From Bordetella genomosp. 9 (GTDB lineage Bacteria > Pseudomonadota > Gammaproteobacteria > Burkholderiales > Burkholderiaceae_B): DNA of 64,000 nucleotides. Of this stretch, positions 33,690 to 43,939 are shown piece by piece. Positions within the stretch are counted from its first letter, which is position 1; each line of letters opens with the position of its first letter. The notes beneath the pieces are model-generated. The model was not told where the DNA came from. It did not search any database and worked only from the letters and a program-made list of their open reading frames with translations. Made by a program: the position numbers and the translations under genes. Location of the stretch: contig NZ_NEVJ01000003.1 in assembly GCF_002261425.1 (NCBI RefSeq), forward strand, positions 1,364,001-1,428,000. Reading direction: 5' to 3'.

Positions 33690-34883
33690 ATGAATGCCCC
33701 TCAAACTTCCAATCCCAAACGCAAGCGCCTGATGCTGATCGCAACGGGTGTGTTCGTGCTGCTCGCCATCGCCTACGGTGCCTGGTGGTGGCTGGTCGGC
33801 TCGCATTTCGAAGACACCGACGATGCCTATGTCCACGGCAACCTGGTGCAGATCACGCCCCAGGTGCCCGGCACCGTGGTGGCCATCGAGGCCGACGATA
33901 CCGAGACGATCGAAGCGGGCGCGCCGCTGGTTCGCCTCGACCCGTCCGACACCGACATCGCCCTGCGCCAGGCCGAAGCCAAGCTGGCGCAGACCGTGCG
34001 GCAGGTGCGCACGCTCTACGTCCAGAACGACGCCCTGGCGGCCGACATCGCCGTGCGCAAGGCCGATCTGGAACGTGCGCAGGCCGACCTGACGCGGGCC
34101 CGCAGCGACCTGGCGCGTCGCCAGACGCTGGCCAAATCGGGCGGCGTCAGCGGCGAGGAAATTCTGCACGCGCAGACGACGCTGAAGTCGGCCGAGTCCG
34201 GCGTGGCGCAGGCCCAGGCCGCGCTGGAAGCCTCCAAGGCCAAGCTGGCGACCAACCAGGCCCTGACGCACGGCACCACGGTTGAAAACCATCCGGACGT
34301 ACGCGAGGCCGAAGCCGAGCTGCGCAACGCCTGGCTGGCGCAATCGCGCACCGTGCTGCCGGCGCCGGTCACCGGCATGGTCGCGCGCCGCAGCGTGCAG
34401 GTCGGCCAGCGCGTGGCCCCGGGCAATACCTTGATGAACGTCGTGCCGCTGGACCAGGTCTGGGTGGAAGCCAACTTCAAGGAAGGCCAGCTGCGCGAGA
34501 TGCGCGTGGGCCAGCCGGCAACGCTGACGGCCGATCTCTACGGCGGCAGCGTCACCTACCATGGCAAGGTCATCGGGCTGGACGCGGGTACGGGTAGCGC
34601 ATTCGCCCTGCTGCCGGCGCAGAACGCCACCGGCAACTGGATCAAGGTCGTGCAGCGCGTGCCCGTGCGCATCGCGCTGGATCCGCAGGAGCTGAAGGCG
34701 CACCCGCTGCGGATCGGCCTGTCCATGGACGTCGAAGTCGACCTGAGCAAGAAGGACGGCGCGTCGGTCACCGAACAGACGCCGCGCGCGGAGCCGGCGC
34801 TGGCGACCAAGGCCTTCGAGCCCGACCACACACAGGTCGACGCCATGATCCAGAAAATCGTTCAAGAGAACCTCGCGCAATGA
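33690..34883 (+). CDS. HlyD/EmrA-type membrane fusion protein
   Basis: The 397-residue adaptor joins the inner-membrane pump to the outer-membrane channel. One N-terminal helix (RLMLIATGVFVLLAIAYGAW) anchors it. EDTDDAYVHGNLVQITPQVP is the EmrA/VceA signature of the biotinyl-lipoyl domain. A long Ala/Glu-rich coiled coil spans about residues 90-210 and the beta-barrel domain follows (VTGMVARRSVQVGQRVAPGN). It starts at ATG 33690 and overlaps the permease gene by four bases (ATGA). Confidence 0.94.
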   Translation: MNAPQTSNPKRKRLMLIATGVFVLLAIAYGAWWWLVGSHFEDTDDAYVHGNLVQITPQVPGTVVAIEADDTETIEAGAPLVRLDPSDTDIALRQAEAKLAQTVRQVRTLYVQNDALAADIAVRKADLERAQADLTRARSDLARRQTLAKSGGVSGEEILHAQTTLKSAESGVAQAQAALEASKAKLATNQALTHGTTVENHPDVREAEAELRNAWLAQSRTVLPAPVTGMVARRSVQVGQRVAPGNTLMNVVPLDQVWVEANFKEGQLREMRVGQPATLTADLYGGSVTYHGKVIGLDAGTGSAFALLPAQNATGNWIKVVQRVPVRIALDPQELKAHPLRIGLSMDVEVDLSKKDGASVTEQTPRAEPALATKAFEPDHTQVDAMIQKIVQENLAQ

Positions 34884-36493
34884 ATCCCGCCAGCAACGCC
34901 GACGATGCTCGCGCCGACGCGCCGGCCGCTCCGGCCGAGCAGCGGCCGGCCAGCTATCCGCCCCTGGAAGGCAGCCTGCGGGTGATCGGATCCATCGCGC
35001 TGTCGACGGCGGTGTTCATGAATGTGCTGGACACGTCGATCGCCAACGTGTCCATCCCGACCATCTCCGGCGACCTGGGCGTCAGCACCAGCCAGGGCAC
35101 ATGGGTCATCACGTCCTTCGCGGTGGCCAACGCCATTACCGTGCCCCTGACCGGCTGGCTGACGCAGCGCTTCGGCCAGGTGCGCCTGTTCGTGACGTCG
35201 ACGCTGCTGTTCGTCATCGCGTCGTGGCTGTGCGGTTTCGCGCCCACGCTCGAAACCTTGATCGCGTTTCGCGTGCTGCAAGGGGCGGTGGCGGGCCCGA
35301 TGATTCCCTTGTCGCAGACGCTGATGCTGGCCAGCTTTCCCAAGCAGAAGGCAGGCATGGCGCTGGCGGTCTGGTCGATGACGACGCTGGTGGCGCCGGT
35401 GGCGGGACCGCTGCTGGGCGGCTGGATATCCGACAACTATTCATGGCCCTGGATTTTCTATATCAACGTCCCGGTGGGATTGATCGCGGCCTGGTTCAGC
35501 TGGCGCATCTACAAGGACCGTGAGTCGGTCACCCACAAACTGCCCATCGACAAGGTCGGCCTGGTGCTGCTGGTGGTGTGGGTCGGCGCCATGCAGATCA
35601 TGCTGGACAAAGGCAAGGAACTGGACTGGTTCCAAAGCCCGACCATCATCGGACTGGCCGTGGTGACGGTGATCGCGTTCGTCTTCTTCATCATCTGGGA
35701 GCTGACGGAACACCATCCCATCGTCGACCTGCGTTTGTTCAAGGGACGCAACTTCACGATAGGCGCCGCGACGCTGGCCATCGCCTACGGCGTGTTCTTC
35801 GGCAACGTGGTGCTGCTGCCGCTGTGGCTGCAAAGCAATATGAACTACACCGCGACCGATGCCGGCATCGTGACGGCGCCGGTAGGAATACTGGCCATCG
35901 TCCTGACGCCCGTGGTCGGCCGCATGCTGGCCACGCGCGATCCGCGGCAGATCGTCACCTTCGCTTTCTGCGTCTTCGCGCTGGTCTGCTATATGCGCGC
36001 CAGCTTCACGCCGCAGACCGACATGGGCGCGTTGATGATCCCCACGATCATCCAGGGCGCGGCCATGGCGGCCTTCTTCGTGCCGTTGACGTCCATTACG
36101 CTGTCGGGACTGGAGCCGTGGCGTATCCCGGCCGCCGCCGGACTGTCGAACTTCTGCCGCCTGACCGCGGGCGCCTTCGGCACGTCCATCGCCACCACGC
36201 TGTGGGAAAACCGCGCCACGCTGCACCATGCGCGGCTGGCCGAGACGGCGGTGCCCGGTTCGCATGCCTATGACCAGATCATGCACGGCCTGTCGACGCT
36301 GGGCATGTCGGCGAGCCAGGCGCTGCACACCTTGAACGGCATGCTGGATACCCAGGCGTTCACGATGTCGGCGCTGGACGTCTTCTACGGTTCGGCCATC
36401 GTGTTCCTGCTGCTGACCGGGCTGGTGTGGTTCGCACGCCCGACGCGCGCCAAGGATGCGGGCGCGGCGGAAGCCGCCGCCGGCGCCCACTGA
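34880..36493 (+). CDS. EmrB/QacA-type MFS drug exporter (DHA2)
   Basis: The 537-residue protein is a 14-helix major-facilitator pump driven by the proton gradient. The DHA2 motif C occurs near helix 5 (AVWSMTTLVAPVAGPLLGGW) and motif A after helix 2 (GWLTQRFGQVRLFVTSTLLF), with MNVLDTSIANVSIPTISGDL in helix 1. It completes the EmrAB-TolC-like exporter, probably for hydrophobic or phenolic toxicants. Its substrate is not readable from sequence. A strong terminator closes the operon. Confidence 0.95.
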   Translation: MNPASNADDARADAPAAPAEQRPASYPPLEGSLRVIGSIALSTAVFMNVLDTSIANVSIPTISGDLGVSTSQGTWVITSFAVANAITVPLTGWLTQRFGQVRLFVTSTLLFVIASWLCGFAPTLETLIAFRVLQGAVAGPMIPLSQTLMLASFPKQKAGMALAVWSMTTLVAPVAGPLLGGWISDNYSWPWIFYINVPVGLIAAWFSWRIYKDRESVTHKLPIDKVGLVLLVVWVGAMQIMLDKGKELDWFQSPTIIGLAVVTVIAFVFFIIWELTEHHPIVDLRLFKGRNFTIGAATLAIAYGVFFGNVVLLPLWLQSNMNYTATDAGIVTAPVGILAIVLTPVVGRMLATRDPRQIVTFAFCVFALVCYMRASFTPQTDMGALMIPTIIQGAAMAAFFVPLTSITLSGLEPWRIPAAAGLSNFCRLTAGAFGTSIATTLWENRATLHHARLAETAVPGSHAYDQIMHGLSTLGMSASQALHTLNGMLDTQAFTMSALDVFYGSAIVFLLLTGLVWFARPTRAKDAGAAEAAAGAH

Positions 36494-36527
36494 GCAAAGG
36501 CGGTCCGGCGCCGCCACCGACCCAAGG

Positions 36528-36579
36528 AAAAGGCCCCCGGTCGCATGCAGCCTGCTGCACGCCACCGGGGGCCTTTTCC
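36528..36579. terminator. Intrinsic terminator between the efflux operon and the minus-strand gene
   Basis: AAAAGGCCCCCGGT pairs with ACCGGGGGCCTTTT, and an inner GCAGC stem fills the loop. A-runs and T-runs on both sides allow use from either direction. Confidence 0.88.
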
Positions 36580-36591
36580 ATGGCGGCTGGT

Positions 36592-37626
36592 TCAGGAAAC
36601 CAGCGTGCGCCAATCCAGTTTGGGCATGATCCGATCCGACAGGGCGCTGTTCAGCGACAGGTTGAACACGTCGACGCCGCGCGCCTTGAGCAAGGCGGCC
36701 GCATGCGAGAAGGACGGTTCGATCAGCCGATCGAAATTGCGCACCAGGCGGCTGTTCTCCGGCTGGGCTTCCTTGTAGAAGCGGCGTGCGCCGGAGAATC
36801 CCAGGTCCAGGCCGTGCATATAGATGCGGCCGACGCCGCCCGCCACCAGGATCTGCAGCGCGGCATAGGCCACGGTATCGGCATCGAACACCCCGCTGGC
36901 CAGGTCGAAGCTATAGCCCAGCGAACGCTGCGAATCGAAGAGCGACAGCGCCGGGTTGGCCTGGGCCATGGCGGACAGTTCTTCGGGATTGAAATGCGGC
37001 AGATAGGCGCGTTCGGACACGACTTCGATGACGCAGACGCGGCAGCGGTAACGTTCCGGCCAAGGCATGCCCTGGACCATGTAGCGCAGGACATCCGGCG
37101 TGACGAACAAGGTCAGATCGCGTTCGACGACCTCGCGCATCAGGTCGATGCGGCGGCGCACGAAATTCTGGTCGATCACGCAGTAATAGCGGAACGGGAT
37201 GTCGAATTGGCGCGCCAGGGAAATCGAGCCATTGACGCCCATGGCCGCCTTGATCGGCAGCTTGTCGCACTGGATTTCCCCGACCGACGGCCCGCTCAGT
37301 ATCACGTGCACCGTGTCGTGGCGTTCGTCGAACGCATCCTGCAACGGCGTCACCGGGACGGCGTGGCGGAAGGCCGAAAACGCGTTGATCGCGCCCTGTT
37401 CGTCGCGCGCGATGGACACGTAAGGCCACAGGTGGCGATTGTGCTGCATGCGGCGGCTGCGGAACAGCGCGTAGAACTTGCGCCAGAACCGGTCAAGCGG
37501 CTTATCCCCTACCGTGCCATCGTCGGCGACAGCAACGCTACCGCTTTCGGGAAGCAGTGGCGCCTTCCCCGCAACCAGGGAATCCGCGTTGTCGGCAGCC
37601 AAACTTGTGGAAGATAACAATGCCAA
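36592..37626 (-). CDS. Putative LPS/glycan glycosyltransferase (GT42- or WaaZ-like)
   Basis: The 344-residue protein is soluble. It contains VHVILSGPSVGEIQCDKLPI (about 106-125) and FDLASGVFDADTVAYAALQI followed by VGRIYMHGLDLGFSG (about 238-275). These resemble the nucleotide-binding GPSL and SGV blocks of GT42 sialyltransferases and of WaaZ-type LPS core proteins. I infer that it adds a sugar (a sialic-acid- or Kdo-like nine- or eight-carbon donor) to a surface glycan. The gene is solitary, with its own promoter and a relatively AT-rich 5' region. Certainty about the exact family is low. Confidence 0.6.
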   Translation of the reverse strand: MALLSSTSLAADNADSLVAGKAPLLPESGSVAVADDGTVGDKPLDRFWRKFYALFRSRRMQHNRHLWPYVSIARDEQGAINAFSAFRHAVPVTPLQDAFDERHDTVHVILSGPSVGEIQCDKLPIKAAMGVNGSISLARQFDIPFRYYCVIDQNFVRRRIDLMREVVERDLTLFVTPDVLRYMVQGMPWPERYRCRVCVIEVVSERAYLPHFNPEELSAMAQANPALSLFDSQRSLGYSFDLASGVFDADTVAYAALQILVAGGVGRIYMHGLDLGFSGARRFYKEAQPENSRLVRNFDRLIEPSFSHAAALLKARGVDVFNLSLNSALSDRIMPKLDWRTLVS

Positions 37627-37985
37627 ACTCGAACGTGAGGGCGCAAACGTACAAAAATGTACAGCGCGATCTGGAAGTACCGGGGACGCAGCACGGAAAT
37701 CCGCGCTCGGCCGTAGTTAAACTATACCTTCCCGGCGCAGTCAATAGTTTGAAATTCCCGAGGAATTTACAAACTTCCGGGGCCCTGACGGGACCTTGCG
37801 GCTTCTATGCCGCAGCAAAAAAAGGGACGCCCCAACCATAGCACGTATCGCCCTGCATTGGCTTGGGAACATCCTTAGGGCCAATGTTTACATTTGCTTG
37901 CGGCGGCCTCTCACGGGGGCCTCTCGCGGGCGCCTCTTGGGGGCCGCCTGCGCGGCGCCCCTTCGGCAAGCCCCTTCGGCGCCCC
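37627..37985. other. Intergenic region of about 360 bp with promoter and repeats
   Basis: No convincing gene. It holds a promoter for the minus-strand gene at 36592, a perfect inverted repeat AAATTCC-CGA-GGAATTT at 37752-37768, a small stem TGCGGC/GCCGCA at about 37798-37815, and a GC-rich patch at 37905-37990. The patch contains imperfect repeats of GCCTCT and GCCCCTTCGG elements leading into the dehydrogenase stop codon. Confidence 0.6.
37716..37744 (-). promoter_or_regulatory. Candidate promoter of the glycan gene
   Basis: On the minus strand TTGACT (37744-37739) and TTTAAC (37721-37716) are separated by exactly 17 bp. Transcription would start near 37709, giving a leader of about 80 nt. 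The inverted repeat at 37752-37768 lies just upstream, where an activator or repressor might bind. Confidence 0.5.
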
Positions 37986-39047
37986 TCAGGCGAGCCGTTC
38001 GGCGACCGCGCGGCCGACATCTTCCGTGCTGGCCTGCCCATTCATATCGGGCGTGCGCGGCCCGTTCGCCAGGACGTCCTCGATCGCCGCGACCACCGCG
38101 GCGGCGGCGTCCGGATAGCCCAGGAAATCCAGCATCAGGGCGCCGCTCCAGATCTGCCCGATCGGGTTCGCGATGCCCTTGCCGTAGATGTCGGGCGCCG
38201 ACCCGTGGACCGGCTCGAACAGGGACGGGAACTTGCGCTCCGGATTCAGGTTGGCGGAAGGCGCGATGCCGATGGTCCCGGTGCAGGCCGGGCCCAAGTC
38301 GGAAAGAATGTCGCCGAACAGGTTGGATGCCACGACCACGTCGAACATGTCGGGGCGCTGGACGAAGTGGGCGCACAGGATATCGATGTGGTACTTGTCC
38401 CAGCGTACGTCCGGGTAGCGCTGCGCCATTTCGGCAACTCGCTCGTCCCACCACGGCATGGAGATGGAAATGCCGTTGGACTTGGTGGCCGCCGTCAGAT
38501 GCTTGCCGCGCTTGCGCGCCAGCTCGAAAGCGAACTTCAGGACGCGCTCCGCGCCGACGCGGGTAAAAACGCTTTCCTGGATGACGATTTCGCGGTCGGT
38601 GCCGGCAAACAGCTTGCCGCCGCTATTGGAATACTCGCCTTCGGTATTTTCGCGAACGATGAAGAAATCGATGTCGCCGGGCTTGCGGTTGGCCAGCGGG
38701 GAAACCACGCCCGGCATCAGGCGAACGGGGCGCAGATTGATGTATTGGTCGAAATCGCGGCGAAAGCGGAACAGCGAGCCCCAGAGGGCTTCGTGGTCCG
38801 GCACCGCGTCGGGCCAGCCGATGGCGCCAAAGAAGATCGCCTCGTGCCCGCCGATCTGCGCGGCCCAGTCGTCGGGCATCATCTTGCCATGCCGGGCGTA
38901 GTAGTCGCAGCTCCAGTCGAAATGGTCCCATTGGAAGTCGATGCCGAACTTCGCCGCGGCGGCGTCCAGCACGCGCAGCCCTTCCGGGACGACCTCCTTG
39001 CCGATACCGTCGCCGGGGATTACCGCGATTCTGTGTTTCTTAGCCAC
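37986..39047 (-). CDS. Tartrate dehydrogenase / D-malate dehydrogenase (decarboxylating)
   Basis: The 353-residue enzyme belongs to the isocitrate/isopropylmalate dehydrogenase family. MAKKHRIAVIPGDGIGKEVV is the start; INLRPVRLMPGVVSPL and FFIVRENTEGEYSNSGGKLF are the tartrate/D-malate-type versions of the substrate loop. VVASNLFGDILSDLG and FEPVHGSAPDIYGKGIANPI bind metal and NAD. The enzyme decarboxylates D-malate to pyruvate or oxidises tartrate. The gene stands alone, without LeuC/LeuD, which supports this over leuB. Confidence 0.88.
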   Translation of the reverse strand: MAKKHRIAVIPGDGIGKEVVPEGLRVLDAAAAKFGIDFQWDHFDWSCDYYARHGKMMPDDWAAQIGGHEAIFFGAIGWPDAVPDHEALWGSLFRFRRDFDQYINLRPVRLMPGVVSPLANRKPGDIDFFIVRENTEGEYSNSGGKLFAGTDREIVIQESVFTRVGAERVLKFAFELARKRGKHLTAATKSNGISISMPWWDERVAEMAQRYPDVRWDKYHIDILCAHFVQRPDMFDVVVASNLFGDILSDLGPACTGTIGIAPSANLNPERKFPSLFEPVHGSAPDIYGKGIANPIGQIWSGALMLDFLGYPDAAAAVVAAIEDVLANGPRTPDMNGQASTEDVGRAVAERLA

Positions 39048-39168
39048 GCCGAGTCTCCATATCCATGTGTTGTCGTTGATCTTCGTTGACGTTCATCGAT
39101 GTCCGTCGATATCCGCTGGTGCCATCACGCCCGCCATTATCGAACAAACGGCAAGGGGCGGGACAGGA

Positions 39169-40707
39169 TCAGCGGCGTCGCGACCCCAGCAGAGAGCCGA
39201 GCACGCCACGCACCAATTCGCGCGCGACCGAGCGCATCGCGGTTTTCGCCATGGTCTGCACCACGCCGTCCCGGCGGCCGCCGCGCGGGCCGGTGGAGCC
39301 GAACAGAACGTCGTTCAATCCGTCCATCACCCCGCCGCCCTTGCTTTCCGTGCCGGGAGCGCCTGGCGTGCCGGCCGGCCGGGCGGGCGCATCCGCCGGA
39401 CCGGCGGGCCCGGCCGCGCGGCGGCCCAGGACCTCATAAGCCGAGTCCCTGTCCACCGCCTGCTCGTACTTGCCTTTCACCGGCGATCCCGCGCGCAAGG
39501 CCTCGCGCTCCGCGGCGGTGGCGGGCCCGATGCGGCTGGCGGGCGGCGCGATCCAGGCGCGCTGCGTGACGCCAGGGCGTCCTTTTTCGTCCAGCAGCGA
39601 CACCAGGGCCTCGCCTACGGCCAGCTCGGTGATGGCCTGCTCCAGATCGAGTTGCGGATTCGGCCGCATGGTCTGCGCCGCCGTGCGCACCGCTTTCTGG
39701 TCCCGCGGCGTGAACGCGCGCAGCGCGTGCTGGATGCGGTTGCCCAGCTGTCCCAGCACGGTTTCCGGAATATCCAGCGGGTTCTGCGTCACGAAGTACA
39801 CCCCGACGCCCTTGGACCGGACCAGGCGGACGACCTGCTCGACCCGGTCCAGCAGCGCCTTGGGCGCGTCCTCGAACAGCAGGTGCGCCTCGTCGAAGAA
39901 AAACACCAGGCGCGGCTTTTCCGGATCGCCGAGTTCGGGCAGTTTTTCATAGAGCTCGGCCAGCAGCCAGAGCAGGAAAACGGCGTAGAGGCGAGGCGCC
40001 TGCATCAGCTTGTCCGCCGCGAGGATGCTGACCACGCCGCGGCCTTCGCCGTCCACGCGCATGAGGTCGGCGATGTCCAGCATCGGTTCGCCGAAGAAAT
40101 CGTCGGCGCCCTGCGACTCCAGCCGCAGCAATCCGCGCTGGATGGCGCCCACGGTCGCGGCCGACACGTTGCCGTAGCGCGTCTTGAGTTCGGCGGCGCG
40201 GTCGGCGACGTCCTGCAGCATCGCCCGCAGGTCCTTCAGGTCCAGCAGCAGCAGGCCTTCGTCGTCGGCGACCTTGAAGACCATGGACAACACGCCTTCC
40301 TGCGTGTCGTTGAGTTCCAGCATGCGCGACAGCAGAAGCGGGCCCAGGTCCGACACGGTGGCGCGCACCGGGTGGCCCTGCTGGCCGAAAACGTCCCAGA
40401 GGATGGCCGGCGTCGCGCCCCAGGCGGGCTCGTCCAGGCCCAGCGTGTCCAGCCGCTGGCGCAGCTTGGGACTGGGGACGCCGGCTTGCGAGATGCCGGT
40501 CAGGTCGCCTTTGACATCGGCCAGGAAGACCGGTGTACCGATGCGCGAGAACTGCTCGGCCAGCACCTGCAGCGTGACGGTCTTGCCGGTGCCGGTGGCG
40601 CCGGTGATGCAGCCGTGCCGATTGGCCATGCCGGGCAGCAGGCCCAGGTCCTGGCCGTCGTGCCGTGCAACCCGCAGGACGGGTGGCGATGGAGCGGTGT
40701 CTGGCAT
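39169..40707 (-). CDS. HerA-like/DUF853 ATPase (YjgR family)
   Basis: The 512-residue protein carries a Walker A motif [18 protein letters not shown] (about 36-53) and Walker [13 protein letters not shown] (about 262-273) with the ring-ATPase arrangement of HerA/FtsK-like enzymes. The C-terminal 100 residues are Gly/Pro/Arg-rich and end in a basic tail. YjgR/DUF853 proteins are predicted ATPases of unknown role. The ATG at 40707 has GGGAG upstream; the 36-codon extension is discarded. It is divergent from yebC, 149 bp apart. Confidence 0.9.
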   Translation of the reverse strand: MPDTAPSPPVLRVARHDGQDLGLLPGMANRHGCITGATGTGKTVTLQVLAEQFSRIGTPVFLADVKGDLTGISQAGVPSPKLRQRLDTLGLDEPAWGATPAILWDVFGQQGHPVRATVSDLGPLLLSRMLELNDTQEGVLSMVFKVADDEGLLLLDLKDLRAMLQDVADRAAELKTRYGNVSAATVGAIQRGLLRLESQGADDFFGEPMLDIADLMRVDGEGRGVVSILAADKLMQAPRLYAVFLLWLLAELYEKLPELGDPEKPRLVFFFDEAHLLFEDAPKALLDRVEQVVRLVRSKGVGVYFVTQNPLDIPETVLGQLGNRIQHALRAFTPRDQKAVRTAAQTMRPNPQLDLEQAITELAVGEALVSLLDEKGRPGVTQRAWIAPPASRIGPATAAEREALRAGSPVKGKYEQAVDRDSAYEVLGRRAAGPAGPADAPARPAGTPGAPGTESKGGGVMDGLNDVLFGSTGPRGGRRDGVVQTMAKTAMRSVARELVRGVLGSLLGSRRR

Positions 40708-40856
40708 GGCGGTCTCCCGTTGAATTTGGCGCGGCCGGGGCGCGGGCCGCCCGGGCATTCTCCGCCCCACCGTGCAAGCACGCAACATGTCGGCCGCACC
40801 GCGCGGGGACGGCACGGTAAAATGGCCGTCTTTGCCTCAACCTTATTCGGAAAGCC

Positions 40857-41591
40857 ATGGCCGGACACAGTAAATGGGCCAATATCCAGCACCGCAAGGG
40901 GCGCCAAGACGCCAAGCGCGGCAAGCTGTGGACCAAGATCATCCGTGAGATCACCGTTGCCGCGCGGGCGGGGGGTGCCGATCCGGAAAGCAACCCGCGC
41001 CTGCGGCTGGCCTGGGACAAGGCCACCGACGCCAACATGCCCAAGGACAACATCCAGCGCGCGATCCAGCGCGGCGCAGGCGGCGCGGATGGCGACAACT
41101 ATGAAGAAGTCCGCTACGAAGGCTACGGCGTGGGCGGCGCGGCGGTGATCGTCGACTGCATGACGGACAACCGGACCCGTACGGTGGCCGAAGTGCGCCA
41201 TGCATTCGCCAAGAACGGCGGGAACCTGGGCCAGGAAGGTTCCGTCGCCTTCATGTTCAAGCACTGCGGCCAGTTCATCTTCGCGCCCGGCACGCCGGAA
41301 GACAAGGTCATGGAAACCGCGTTGGAAGCCGGCGCCGAAGACGTGATGACCGACGCTGAAGGCGTGATCGAAGTCGTCTGCGCGCCCGCCGACTATGCCG
41401 CGGTGCGGCAGGCCTTCGAAGCGGCCGGCATGAAGGCGGAAATGGACGGCGTCATCATGAAGGCGTTGAATGAAACCGAGCTCACCGGCGAGGACGCGGT
41501 CAAGATGCAGAAGCTGCTCGACGCCCTCGAAGGACTGGACGACGTGCAAGAGGTCTACACCACGGCCGTCCTCGATGAAACCGGCGCCTGA
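40857..41591 (+). CDS. YebC/PmpR family regulator
   Basis: The 244-residue protein matches the family in length and motifs: [20 protein letters not shown] at the start, [20 protein letters not shown] and [20 protein letters not shown] in the middle. Members act as transcriptional regulators or, in recent work, as factors that relieve ribosome stalling at proline stretches. The name TACO1-like is also used. It is followed by purD after 111 bp on the same strand. Confidence 0.94.
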   Translation: MAGHSKWANIQHRKGRQDAKRGKLWTKIIREITVAARAGGADPESNPRLRLAWDKATDANMPKDNIQRAIQRGAGGADGDNYEEVRYEGYGVGGAAVIVDCMTDNRTRTVAEVRHAFAKNGGNLGQEGSVAFMFKHCGQFIFAPGTPEDKVMETALEAGAEDVMTDAEGVIEVVCAPADYAAVRQAFEAAGMKAEMDGVIMKALNETELTGEDAVKMQKLLDALEGLDDVQEVYTTAVLDETGA

Positions 41592-41702
41592 TCCTTACAG
41601 GGCCCGCCCCGCGCGGGTCCGACCCTGCCGGCCGCCGTCCTGGCAGCTCGCCGCGCGCGGGCCGTCCGCCGGCCCATCGTTTTCCTATCTATCCCATCCA
41701 TT

Positions 41703-43007
41703 ATGAAACTCCTGGTTATCGGTTCGGGCGGCCGCGAACATGCCCTCGCCTGGCGGCTGGCGCAGTCGCCGCGCGTGCACAAAGTATTCGTGGCACCCGG
41801 CAACGGCGGCACACAGCACGGCAGCCTGCAGAATGTCGCGCTGACCAATGCCGACGAACTGGCGGACTTCGTCCAGCGCGAAGGCGTCGCGCTCACCGTG
41901 GTGGGCCCGGAAGCGCCCCTGGCCGCGGGCGTGGTCGACGTATTCCGCGCCCGGGGCCTGAAGATCTTCGGCCCGACCAAGGCGGCGGCGCAACTGGAAA
42001 GCTCGAAGGATTACGCCAAGGCCTTCATGGTGCGGCACAACATCCCCACCGCGCGCTACCAGACCTTCACCGACCCGGCGCTCGCGCATGCGTATATCGA
42101 CCAGGAAGGCGCGCCCATCGTCATCAAGGCCGACGGCCTGGCGGCCGGCAAGGGCGTGGTCGTCGCCACCACTGTCGACGAGGCGCATGCCGCGGTGGAC
42201 GCCATGCTGGGCGACGGTTCGCTGGGCGCGGCGGGCGCGCGCGTCGTGATCGAGGAATGCCTGCAGGGCGAGGAAGCCAGCTTCATCGTGATGGTGGACG
42301 GCCGCAACGTGCTGGCGCTGGCGACCAGCCAGGACCATAAGCGGCTGCAGGATGGCGACCAGGGTCCCAACACCGGCGGCATGGGCGCCTACTCGCCGGC
42401 GCCGGTCGTCACGCCGGAAATGCACCATCGCATCATGCGCGAAGTCATCCTGCCGTCGGTGCAGGGCATGGCGCGCGACGGGCTGCCCTATACCGGCTTC
42501 CTGTATGCGGGCCTGATGATTGCGCCCGGCGACGATCCGGACCGGCCCATCAAGGTCCTGGAATACAACTGCCGCATGGGCGATCCGGAAACGCAGCCGA
42601 TCATGATGCGGATCAAAAGCGACTTCGTCGATGTCGTGGAACATGCGATTGCCGGAACGCTGAACCAGGCGGACATCGTCTGGGACCGGCGCACCGCCCT
42701 GGGCGTGGTGCTGGCGGCGCACAATTACCCCGGTACACCTCGCATTGGGGATGTGATCTCCGGCTTGCCGGAGGACGCCGCCGACTGCATGGTTTTCCAT
42801 GCCGCCACGCGCCTGGACGGCGATCAGATCAAGACCACAGGCGGTCGCGTCCTGTGCGTGACGGCCCTCGGGGATTCCGTGCGCATGGCGCGCGAGCGCG
42901 CATACGAAACCGTGGAGCGGATCGCGTTCGACGGCCGCCAGTACCGTACCGACATCGGCTGGCGCGCCCTCAAGCGCGTACCGCCCAAACCCAAGGCAAC
43001 TACCTGA
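41703..43007 (+). CDS. purD: Phosphoribosylamine-glycine ligase PurD
   Basis: PurD joins glycine to phosphoribosylamine with ATP in the second step of purine synthesis. The 434-residue enzyme has the N-terminal [20 protein letters not shown] and the ATP-grasp motifs [20 protein letters not shown] and [20 protein letters not shown]. The signature [14 protein letters not shown] is at about residues 292-305. The stop TGA overlaps the hemF ATG by one base, so translation is coupled. Confidence 0.96.
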   Translation: MKLLVIGSGGREHALAWRLAQSPRVHKVFVAPGNGGTQHGSLQNVALTNADELADFVQREGVALTVVGPEAPLAAGVVDVFRARGLKIFGPTKAAAQLESSKDYAKAFMVRHNIPTARYQTFTDPALAHAYIDQEGAPIVIKADGLAAGKGVVVATTVDEAHAAVDAMLGDGSLGAAGARVVIEECLQGEEASFIVMVDGRNVLALATSQDHKRLQDGDQGPNTGGMGAYSPAPVVTPEMHHRIMREVILPSVQGMARDGLPYTGFLYAGLMIAPGDDPDRPIKVLEYNCRMGDPETQPIMMRIKSDFVDVVEHAIAGTLNQADIVWDRRTALGVVLAAHNYPGTPRIGDVISGLPEDAADCMVFHAATRLDGDQIKTTGGRVLCVTALGDSVRMARERAYETVERIAFDGRQYRTDIGWRALKRVPPKPKATT

Positions 43008-43939
43008 TGAACGCCGAACCCGCCTCCCTGCCCTTCGAGTCCGCCGTCGAATCCGCGCGCGACTATTTCGCCAACCTGCAGGCGCGCATCGTCGCGAGCC
43101 TGGAACAGGTGGATGGCACGGCATTCCGCACGGATACGTGGGAACGGCCGGAAGGCGGCGGCGGCGTTTCGCGCATGCTGGAAGGCGGCCAGGTGTTCGA
43201 GCGCGCCGCGGTGCTGTTCAGCCACGTCATGGGCAGCAACCTGCCGCCTTCGGCCAGCGCGCGACGGCCCGACCTGGCGGGACGGCCCTGGCAGGCCATG
43301 GGCGTGTCCCTGGTGCTGCATCCGCGCAATCCCTACGTGCCGACCGTGCACATGAATGTGCGCCTGTTCGTCGCGCCCGCGCGCCATAGCGGCGAAAGCT
43401 CGGCCTACTGGTTCGGCGGCGGCATGGATCTGACGCCCTACTACGCCTTCGAAGACGACGCACGCCACTTCCACCGCACCTGCCGGGATGCGCTTGCCGC
43501 GCATGGCGACGAGTACTACCCGCGTTTCAAGCAGTGGTGCGACGAGTACTTCTACCTGAAGCATCGCGGCGAAACCCGGGGCATCGGCGGCATATTCTTC
43601 GATGACCTGGCCGAACCCGGTTTCGACGCCTGCTTCGCGCTGGTGCGCGACGTCGGCGATGCTTTCCTGCATGCCTACATTCCCATCGTGGAGCTGCGCA
43701 AGGACGAGCCGTATGGCGAACGGGAGCGTTCCTTCCAGGCCTATCGGCGCGGACGCTACGTCGAATTCAATCTGGTGTACGACCGTGGCACGCTGTTCGG
43801 CCTGCAATCCGGCGGCCGCACCGAATCCATCCTGCTGTCCATGCCGCCGGTCGCGAACTGGCGTTATGACTGGAAGCCCGAGCCCGGCACGCCGGAGGCC
43901 GCGCTGGCGGGATTTCTCGTGGCCCGGGACTGGCTTTGA
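43007..43939 (+). CDS. hemF: Oxygen-dependent coproporphyrinogen III oxidase HemF
   Basis: HemF decarboxylates two propionate groups of coproporphyrinogen III in haem synthesis, using oxygen. The 310-residue protein has the conserved [20 protein letters not shown] and [18 protein letters not shown] around residues 122-155 and the later [20 protein letters not shown] at 43007 is read from TGATG. It is in the middle of a dense operon (purD-hemF-nadD). Confidence 0.96.
   Translation: MNAEPASLPFESAVESARDYFANLQARIVASLEQVDGTAFRTDTWERPEGGGGVSRMLEGGQVFERAAVLFSHVMGSNLPPSASARRPDLAGRPWQAMGVSLVLHPRNPYVPTVHMNVRLFVAPARHSGESSAYWFGGGMDLTPYYAFEDDARHFHRTCRDALAAHGDEYYPRFKQWCDEYFYLKHRGETRGIGGIFFDDLAEPGFDACFALVRDVGDAFLHAYIPIVELRKDEPYGERERSFQAYRRGRYVEFNLVYDRGTLFGLQSGGRTESILLSMPPVANWRYDWKPEPGTPEAALAGFLVARDWL

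Noticed and set aside
37797..37820. The TGCGGC/GCCGCA stem as an intrinsic terminator
   Set aside because: The homopolymer lies on the wrong side in both directions, so neither strand has a T-run after the stem.
37986..39047. Isopropylmalate dehydrogenase (leuB)
   Set aside because: The substrate-loop residues match tartrate/D-malate dehydrogenases, and no leuC or leuD is adjacent.
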